DNA of 18,446 nucleotides, from assembly GCA_019113125.1 (NCBI GenBank), contig DXIA01000073.1, positions 1 through 18,446 of the forward strand, read 5' to 3'. The number at the start of each line of letters is the position of its first letter. Position 1 is the first letter of the stretch. The stretch comes from Candidatus Pygmaiobacter gallistercoris. GTDB taxonomy: Bacteria > Bacillota > Clostridia > Oscillospirales > Ruminococcaceae. The notes below the pieces were generated by a model. The model searched no databases. It was given only the letters and a program-made list of their open reading frames with translations, and was not told the origin of the DNA. A program made the position numbers and the translations under genes. Below are positions 13,536 to 18,446 of the stretch, in pieces.

Positions 13536-15212
13536 ATGAAGACAGATATCGAGATCGCACAGAGCACCCGGATGGATCCCATCGAGGAGATCGCGGCGGG
13601 CATCGGCCTTGCGCCGGAGGATTACAGCCCCTATGGCCGGTACAAGGCCAAGATCGATCACCGGCTGATTGCCCGGATGGCCGACCGGCCGGACGGCAAG
13701 GTGATCCTGGTCACCGCCATCAGCCCGACCCCGGCCGGCGAGGGCAAGACCACCACCAGTGTCGGTCTTGCCGATGCGCTGCACCGGATGGGCCGCAAGG
13801 TCATGCTCTGTCTGCGGGAGCCCAGTCTTGGGCCGGTCTTCGGCATCAAGGGGGGCGCCGCCGGCGGCGGCTATGCACAGGTGGTGCCGATGGAGGACAT
13901 CAACCTCCACTTTACCGGCGACCTGCACGCGATCGGGGCGGCGAACAACCTGCTCGCCGCGATGATCGATAACCACATCTATCAGGGTAACGCGCTGGGT
14001 ATCGACCCGCGCCGGGTCACCTGGCGCCGCTGTGTCGACATGAACGACCGGCAGCTGCGCTTTTTGGTCGACGGCCTCGGCGGCAAGGCCAACGGCACCC
14101 CGCGGGAGGACGGCTTTGATATCACGGTCGCCAGTGAGGTGATGGCGATCTTCTGCCTCGCGACCGATCTCGCCGACCTCAAGACCCGGCTTTCCCGGAT
14201 CGTGATCGGCACCACCTATGCGGGTGAACCGGTCACCGCCGGCCAGCTCGGCGCCGCCGGCGCGATGGCCGCGCTGCTCAAGGACGCGTTTGATCCCAAC
14301 CTGGTCCAGACCCTCGAACACACCCCCGCCGTCATCCACGGCGGCCCGTTTGCCAACATCGCCCACGGCTGCAACAGCGTCGCGGCGACCCGGCTGTCCT
14401 GTAAGCTGGCCGACTATGTGGTCACCGAGGCGGGATTCGGCGCGGATCTCGGTGCCGAGAAGTTCCTCGATATCAAGTGCCGCACCTCCGGCATCCGGCC
14501 CTCGGCGGCGGTGGTGGTCGCCACCCTGCGGGCGCTCAAGCATCATGGCGGCTGCCCAAAGGAGGCGCTGAACACCCCGAACCCGGCACTGGTGCGGGCC
14601 GGCCTGCCGAATCTCGAGCGGCATATCCAGAATATGCAGGCGTTCGGTCTTCCGGTCGTGGTCGCGATCAACGCCTTCCCGACCGACACGGCGGAGGAGC
14701 GGGCAGAGGTCGAGGCGCTCTGCGCCCGGATGGGGGTACCCTGCGCCCTCAGCGAGGTCTTTGCCAAGGGCGGAGCCGGCGGCGAGGCGCTGGCTGGTGA
14801 GCTGCTGCGGATCCTCGATGCCCAGAGCTGCCCGCCCGAATTGCAGTTCACCTACACCGATGAGATGCCGCTCAAGGAGAAGATCGAGGCGGTCTGCAGG
14901 AAGATCTACCGCGCGTCGGCGGTCAACTTCTCGGCCGCGGCGACCCGCTCGCTGGCGGAATTTGAGAAGATGGGATGCGGAAACTTCCCGGTCTGCATTG
15001 CGAAGACCCAGTATTCCTTCAGCGATAACGCCAAGCTGCTCGCCGCCCCCGAGGGGTTCACCGTCGAGGTGCGCCAGCTGCGGCTGTCGGCCGGCGCCGG
15101 CTTTGTCGTGGCGATCTGCGGCAACATCATGACGATGCCCGGCCTGCCCAAGCGGCCGGCCGCCGAGCAGATAGACATCGACGCGGACGGAAAGATCACC
15201 GGTCTGTTCTAA
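13536..15212 (+). CDS. fhs: Formate-tetrahydrofolate ligase
   Basis: Makes 10-formyl-tetrahydrofolate from formate, THF and ATP; feeds one-carbon units into purine and amino-acid synthesis, and in acetogens into the methyl branch. The 558 residues match the family length. Visible signatures are the nucleotide-binding TPAGEGKTT (65-73), [20 protein letters not shown] (92-111) and [20 protein letters not shown], which is the FTHFS signature, plus the [15 protein letters not shown] and [20 protein letters not shown] regions. ATG 13536 is chosen with AGGAGG 9 bases upstream; an in-frame ATG at 13530 is too close to it and ATG 13503 precedes it. No other folate or Wood-Ljungdahl gene is in the window, so acetogenesis is not implied. 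Confidence 0.96.
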   Translation: MKTDIEIAQSTRMDPIEEIAAGIGLAPEDYSPYGRYKAKIDHRLIARMADRPDGKVILVTAISPTPAGEGKTTTSVGLADALHRMGRKVMLCLREPSLGPVFGIKGGAAGGGYAQVVPMEDINLHFTGDLHAIGAANNLLAAMIDNHIYQGNALGIDPRRVTWRRCVDMNDRQLRFLVDGLGGKANGTPREDGFDITVASEVMAIFCLATDLADLKTRLSRIVIGTTYAGEPVTAGQLGAAGAMAALLKDAFDPNLVQTLEHTPAVIHGGPFANIAHGCNSVAATRLSCKLADYVVTEAGFGADLGAEKFLDIKCRTSGIRPSAAVVVATLRALKHHGGCPKEALNTPNPALVRAGLPNLERHIQNMQAFGLPVVVAINAFPTDTAEERAEVEALCARMGVPCALSEVFAKGGAGGEALAGELLRILDAQSCPPELQFTYTDEMPLKEKIEAVCRKIYRASAVNFSAAATRSLAEFEKMGCGNFPVCIAKTQYSFSDNAKLLAAPEGFTVEVRQLRLSAGAGFVVAICGNIMTMPGLPKRPAAEQIDIDADGKITGLF

Positions 15213-15224
15213 AAAAATAAAGAT

Positions 15225-15260
15225 GGCGCGCTGCCCTGTTTTTGGCGGCGCGCCTTTTTT
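15225..15260. terminator. Bidirectional terminator between fhs and the small membrane-protein gene
   Basis: 11-bp stem GGCGCGCTGCC/GGCGGCGCGCC with one T-G pair, T-rich loop, and TTTTTT after it on the plus strand. On the minus strand the stem is followed by ATCTTTATTTTTTT. The stop codon of the minus-strand small gene (15260-15262) overlaps the plus-strand T-tract. Confidence 0.88.
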
Positions 15261-15436
15261 CAGCGCTGTTTTGAACGGCGACGGGGCAGCAGTGGGCCGT
15301 CCTGTGCCGAGAGCCAGGCGCCGAGGATCATAAAACCGAGCGCAGCGAAGTAGAGCGGGTCTGGAATCTGCTGGAAGAGAATCAGCGAGAGCAGTGCCGC
15401 GAGAATTGCAAAGAAAATGCCTTTTCGGTGTTGCAT
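15260..15436 (-). CDS. Small membrane protein, 58 residues, unknown function
   Basis: A short gene beginning MQHRKGIFFAILAALLSLIL and ending in the basic tail PRRRSKQR. Two hydrophobic stretches, about residues 6-22 and 29-43, are separated by QQIPDP, so a two-helix membrane hairpin with both ends in the cytoplasm is likely. GAGGAGGGAG lies about 8 bases before the ATG, a strong ribosome binding site. It starts 25 bases after the stop of the thioesterase gene, so the two form a minus-strand operon, and it stops inside a bidirectional terminator. I do not recognise the family. The good ribosome binding site, tight spacing and sensible topology support it being real. Confidence 0.72.
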   Translation of the reverse strand: MQHRKGIFFAILAALLSLILFQQIPDPLYFAALGFMILGAWLSAQDGPLLPRRRSKQR

Positions 15437-15461
15437 CTATTCGCTCCCTCCTCTGCTGGGC

Positions 15462-15875
15462 TCAGTTGGCGCCGAGCAGTGCGGTGAGCGCCGCGTCAAA
15501 CGCCGGCAGTTCCCGCCGCAGCCGCAGTGGCTGGCCTGCCGCATTGACAAAGCAGTGGTCGGTCTCTCCCTCACAGACCAGTGCGCCGTCCGGCCCCTCC
15601 ATCCGGTAGCCGATGGTCATCCGCACGCCATGGTAAGACTTGAGGGTGACCGCGATCTTCACCCAATCGGAAAACCGGGTCGGGTGTTGGTAGCTGCATC
15701 TTACCGCGAGGACGGGGGAGGCGACCCCGAGCGATTCAAGCTTTGCAAAGCTCCAGCCGATCTGGTCGAGAAAGTCGACCCGCGCCTCCTCCATCCAGCG
15801 GATGTAGTTCGAATGGTGGGTGATTCCCATCTTGTCGGTCTCGTAATACTGTACCCTGTGCAGGTATGGCTGCAT
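15462..15875 (-). CDS. Hotdog-fold acyl-CoA thioesterase (YbgC/4HBT family)
   Basis: The 137-residue single hotdog domain is of the 4-hydroxybenzoyl-CoA thioesterase group. The family signature is clear at the N-terminus: VQYYETDKMGITHHSNYIRWMEEAR, with the catalytic-type aspartate D14 and the H20-H21/N23 pattern. It would hydrolyse short or medium acyl-CoA thioesters in the cytoplasm; the substrate cannot be assigned. ATG follows AAGGAGG with normal spacing. An extended -10 promoter lies about 30 bases upstream. A 58-residue membrane protein gene follows in the same transcript. It is not linked to the Tol-Pal genes that accompany ybgC in Gram-negatives, consistent with a Gram-positive host. 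Confidence 0.88.
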   Translation of the reverse strand: MQPYLHRVQYYETDKMGITHHSNYIRWMEEARVDFLDQIGWSFAKLESLGVASPVLAVRCSYQHPTRFSDWVKIAVTLKSYHGVRMTIGYRMEGPDGALVCEGETDHCFVNAAGQPLRLRRELPAFDAALTALLGAN

Positions 15876-15905
15876 CCGGCACGCCTCCTTGTCGCTTTTT
15901 CTTTG

Positions 15906-15914
15906 ATCATACCA
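15906..15914 (-). promoter_or_regulatory. Extended -10 promoter for the thioesterase operon
   Basis: Reading the minus strand: TGGTATGAT, a TGn plus -10 TATGAT, with only a weak TTTCTC -35 (15934-15929) at 17 bases. It lies back to back with the proB promoter. Confidence 0.6.
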
Positions 15915-15940
15915 CCTTTTTCAGGCAGGAGAAAGCGGTT

Positions 15941-15969
15941 TTGATTTTATTCCCCGATTATGGTAAAAT
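15941..15969 (+). promoter_or_regulatory. Sigma-A promoter for proBA
   Basis: TTGATT (15941-15946), 17-base spacer, TAAAAT (15964-15969) preceded by TGG (extended -10). The predicted transcription start is near 15976. Confidence 0.75.
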
Positions 15970-15983
15970 AAAAAGACACTATG

Positions 15984-16000
15984 GCCCGTGAAAATCGGGC
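15984..16000 (+). other. Small stem-loop in the proB leader
   Basis: GCCCG/CGGGC with an A-rich 7-base loop, about 8 bases after the predicted transcription start and just before the GGGAGG ribosome binding site. Confidence 0.45.
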
Positions 16001-16024
16001 GAGACTGGGTCGGGAGGCGTTCGG

Positions 16025-16798
16025 ATGCGGATTGTGATCAAGGTGGGAACTTCAACGCTGGCGCATGCCACCGGGCAGCTGAACATTCGGCTGATCGAGC
16101 GGCTGTGCCGTGTGATTGCAGATATCAAGAACAGCGGGGTGGAGGTCGTGATGGTCTCCTCCGGCGCAATCGGCATGGGGGTGGGCAAGCTCTCGCTGCC
16201 CCAGCGCCCGACCGATGTGCCGGGCAAGCAGGCGGCCTCGGCGGTCGGCCAGTGCGAGCTGATGTATGTCTATGACAAGGAGTTCGAGCAGTATCACCAT
16301 GTGGTCGCCCAGATGCTGCTGACCAGCTATGAGATCGAGAACGAGCACTGCCGCCAGAATATCGAAAACACACTGCAGCGGCTGATGGACTACCGGGTGC
16401 TGCCGATCGTCAACGAGAACGACACCGTTGCGACCGAGGAGCTCGGCATCGGGGAGAACGACACCCTCTCGGCGATCGTCGCGACCCTCGCCAAGGCGGA
16501 TCTGCTGATCATCCTATCGGACATTGACGGGCTGTTTGACAGCGACCCGCACAAGAACCCCGACGCAAAGCTGATCCCGCGGGTGGCGGAGATCACCCCC
16601 GAGATCTTTGCGCTGGCCGGCGGCGCGGGCTCCAAACTCGGTACCGGAGGAATGGAGACCAAGCTGCGGGCGGGGCTCGTCGCAAACCGGGCGGGCATCC
16701 CGATGGTGATTATGAACGGCAAGCGGCCTGAGCTGCTCTATGACCTGATGGAGGGCAAGCCGGTGGGCACGCGGTTTGAAGGGAGCAAGGCAAGATGA
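16025..16798 (+). CDS. proB: Glutamate 5-kinase without PUA domain
   Basis: First step of proline synthesis: phosphorylates glutamate to gamma-glutamyl phosphate. The 257 residues are only the amino-acid-kinase domain: KVGTSTL (6-12), [11 protein letters not shown] (44-54), KQAASAVGQ (68-76), [22 protein letters not shown] (129-150), [11 protein letters not shown] and the kinase loop [12 protein letters not shown]. The C-terminal PUA domain of the E. coli enzyme (367 residues) is absent, as in a number of Gram-positive ProB proteins. ATG lies 7 bases after GGGAGG. The stop codon overlaps the proA start in ATGA, so the two are translationally coupled. Proline feedback inhibition resides in the kinase domain in known enzymes and may persist. 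Confidence 0.95.
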   Translation: MRIVIKVGTSTLAHATGQLNIRLIERLCRVIADIKNSGVEVVMVSSGAIGMGVGKLSLPQRPTDVPGKQAASAVGQCELMYVYDKEFEQYHHVVAQMLLTSYEIENEHCRQNIENTLQRLMDYRVLPIVNENDTVATEELGIGENDTLSAIVATLAKADLLIILSDIDGLFDSDPHKNPDAKLIPRVAEITPEIFALAGGAGSKLGTGGMETKLRAGLVANRAGIPMVIMNGKRPELLYDLMEGKPVGTRFEGSKAR

Positions 16799-18030
16799 CA
16801 ACACAGCAACTTCTCGACCGGGCAAATGCGGCAAAGCGGTCGATTGCGTTTGCGGCGTCGGAAGACAAGAACCGGTTGCTGCGGGCGATGGCCGACCGGC
16901 TGCGGGCCGGGCAGGATGAGATCCTCGCGGCCAACGCCGCAGACCTCGATGCCGCGCGAGAGCGAATCAGTGAGGTGATGCTCGACCGGCTGCGGCTGAC
17001 GCCGGAGCGGATTGAGGGGATGGCCGCAGGGCTCGAGCAGGTCGCGCAGCTGCCCGACCCGGTCGGCCGGGTGCTGAAGAAGACCACCCGCCCCAACGGA
17101 CTTGAGATCGAGAAGGTCTCGGTGCCGCTCGGGGTCATCGCGATCATCTATGAATCCCGGCCGAATGTCACCGCCGACGCCGCGGCCCTCTGTTTGAAAG
17201 CGGGCAGTGCCTGTGTGCTGCGGGGGGGCAAGGAGGCGATTGGCAGCAATAAGGCGATCGTCGCGGCGCTGCGCTGCGGGGCACAGGAGAAGGGCTTTGA
17301 CCCGGATTTGATCTGTCTGGTAGAGGACACCAGCCGCGCCAGTGCGACCGAGCTGATGACCGCTGAGGGAAAGATCGACCTGCTGATTCCGCGCGGTGGG
17401 GCGGGGCTGATCCGGGCCTGTGTCGAGAACGCGACGGTGCCCTGCATCGAGACCGGTACCGGCATCTGCCACATCTATGTCGACGAGAGCGCCGACCCCG
17501 AGATGGCGGCCCGGATTCTGCTCAACGCCAAGGCCAGCCGGCCGAGTGTCTGCAACGCGGCGGAGGATTGCCTGGTCCATCAGGCGATCGCGCCGGTTTT
17601 TCTGCCGCTGGCTGCCCAAAAACTGGAAGAGGCCGGGGTGGAACTGCGGCTTGACCCCGCCGCGGCAAAAATAATTTCCGGAAAAGCGGCCGGTGCACAC
17701 GATTTTGACACAGAATTCTTAGATTATATACTGGGGGTGAAGGTGGTCAAGGATCTCGATGAGGCACTCGCCCATATCGCGGCCCACTCCACCCACCACT
17801 CGGAGGCGATCATCACCCGGGACGAAAAAGCGGCGGAGCGGTTCTGCCGGGAGGTGGATTCCGCTGCGGTCTATGTCAATGCCTCCACCCGGTTCACCGA
17901 TGGCGGGGAGTTCGGTCTCGGCTGTGAGATGGGCATCTCCACCCAGAAGATCGGTGCCCGCGGTCCGATGGGCCTTGAGGAGATTACAACCTACAAATAC
18001 CTGATCCGGGGCAACGGGCAGATTCGCTGA
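16795..18030 (+). CDS. proA: Gamma-glutamyl phosphate reductase
   Basis: Second step of proline synthesis: NADPH-dependent reduction of gamma-glutamyl phosphate to glutamate semialdehyde, an aldehyde-dehydrogenase-fold enzyme. The 411 residues are full length. Visible features are [20 protein letters not shown] (111-130), [12 protein letters not shown] (141-152), IPRGGAGLI, the catalytic C253 in [15 protein letters not shown], and the C-terminal [20 protein letters not shown] and [18 protein letters not shown]. The ATGA overlap with proB indicates coupled translation and, in known systems, a channelled ProB-ProA pair for the unstable intermediate. A short AT-richer stretch with a rare TTA codon occurs near 17666-17735 but the frame is intact. 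proC is not in the window. Confidence 0.96.
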   Translation: MTTQQLLDRANAAKRSIAFAASEDKNRLLRAMADRLRAGQDEILAANAADLDAARERISEVMLDRLRLTPERIEGMAAGLEQVAQLPDPVGRVLKKTTRPNGLEIEKVSVPLGVIAIIYESRPNVTADAAALCLKAGSACVLRGGKEAIGSNKAIVAALRCGAQEKGFDPDLICLVEDTSRASATELMTAEGKIDLLIPRGGAGLIRACVENATVPCIETGTGICHIYVDESADPEMAARILLNAKASRPSVCNAAEDCLVHQAIAPVFLPLAAQKLEEAGVELRLDPAAAKIISGKAAGAHDFDTEFLDYILGVKVVKDLDEALAHIAAHSTHHSEAIITRDEKAAERFCREVDSAAVYVNASTRFTDGGEFGLGCEMGISTQKIGARGPMGLEEITTYKYLIRGNGQIR

Positions 18031-18071
18031 GCTGCTGCGGGTGACCTGATAGGAAAGGATGATGTTTTTCG

Positions 18072-18446
18072 ATGGCATATAAACGGCAGACCAAGGAAGA
18101 GAGGGAGCGGATGCGCCGGCGCCGGCGCCGTCAGCTGCTGGGCGGGGTGCTCTGCATCCTGATTGTCTTCGGGGTGGTGAGCGTGATCACCTCGGTCGGC
18201 CGGGTGGTCGGCAGTCTGTTTGATGACAGTGAGGAGCGGGCGGAGTACGAGAAACTGCTCGCCCCAATGGTTATGCTCGACCCGGTTCCGTTCGACAGCC
18301 TCGAGACCGCAGATCAGGATCTGCTGCTGCAGGCGGCGATCTGGGAGGCGATCTACAACGAGGACATCTCGGATGAGAGCAAATACGAGCGGGATGAGTC
18401 GGGTGCACTGATCATGCCGACGGTGGATGTGGACAAAAATGGTGCG
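18072..18446 (+). CDS. Membrane-anchored protein of unknown function (3' end outside the window)
   Basis: 125 codons are visible and the frame is open to the window edge. It begins MAYKRQTKEERERMRRRRRR, a very basic cytoplasmic N-terminus, followed by one hydrophobic segment at about residues 22-46. Then comes an acidic, probably extracytoplasmic part (DDSEERAEYEKLLAPMVMLDP, DQDLLLQAAIWEAIY). This is the layout of a type II membrane protein. ATG 18072 is the only possible start near AGGAAAGGA (18051-18059), because an in-frame TGA lies at 18060; the 12-base spacing is long. It is 41 bases after proA with no terminator between, so it is probably co-transcribed. I do not recognise the family. 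Confidence 0.75.
   Translation, partial: MAYKRQTKEERERMRRRRRRQLLGGVLCILIVFGVVSVITSVGRVVGSLFDDSEERAEYEKLLAPMVMLDPVPFDSLETADQDLLLQAAIWEAIYNEDISDESKYERDESGALIMPTVDVDKNGA

Noticed and set aside
13494..14624. A 376-codon minus-strand open frame opposite fhs
   Set aside because: Antisense to the fhs signature motifs. No ribosome binding site or family match.
17666..17740. AT-richer patch with a rare TTA codon in proA as a sign of recombination
   Set aside because: The frame and protein motifs run through it unbroken, and the patch is too short to support transfer.

Overview
The window looks like chromosomal DNA from a GC-rich, spore-forming, butyrate-producing member of the Clostridia, probably a gut Oscillospirales/Ruminococcaceae-type bacterium. 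That is inferred from four things: a complete butyryl-CoA gene set, a SpoIIQ-like sporulation protein, a glutamate kinase lacking the PUA domain, and strong AGGAGG ribosome binding sites with TTGaca/TAtaaT-type promoters. No species is claimed. I see no rRNA, tRNA, CRISPR array, prophage or insertion sequence.

Layout. 2-385: 3' end of gap (glyceraldehyde-3-phosphate dehydrogenase), then a terminator. 590-1321: a membrane-anchored M23 (SpoIIQ-like) protein. 1495-3211: a PiT phosphate transporter and its DUF47/PhoU-like partner, behind a promoter carrying a Pho-box-like repeat. 3513-9580: a six-gene operon thl-crt-hbd-bcd-etfB-etfA that turns acetyl-CoA into butyryl-CoA. Its promoter has two Rex-like (NADH-sensing) operator candidates, and three of its five gene junctions contain strong hairpins. 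9800-11665: an LTA-synthase-type sulfatase. 11884-12732 (minus): a DegV fatty-acid-binding protein with a partly duplicated 3' end. 12973-13452: YbaK-type tRNA deacylase. 13536-15212: formate-tetrahydrofolate ligase. 15260-15875 (minus): a hotdog thioesterase and a 58-residue membrane protein. 16025-18030: proB-proA with a 4-base overlap. 18072-end: start of an unidentified membrane-anchored protein.

How the genes fit together. Thl condenses two acetyl-CoA, Hbd reduces the product, Crt dehydrates it, and Bcd with the EtfAB flavoprotein reduces crotonyl-CoA, in relatives by electron bifurcation to ferredoxin. The final step (butyryl-CoA:acetate CoA-transferase or butyrate kinase) is not in the window. 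The other loci are housekeeping or envelope genes: phosphate uptake, envelope polymer synthesis, proofreading, one-carbon metabolism and proline synthesis.

I found no clearly new multi-gene system. The points most worth checking are regulatory or structural: the Rex-like sites and intercistronic hairpins of the butyrate operon, the Pho-box-like repeat, the sigma-F-like promoter, the 144-bp in-frame duplication at the end of degV, and the small membrane-protein gene behind the thioesterase.
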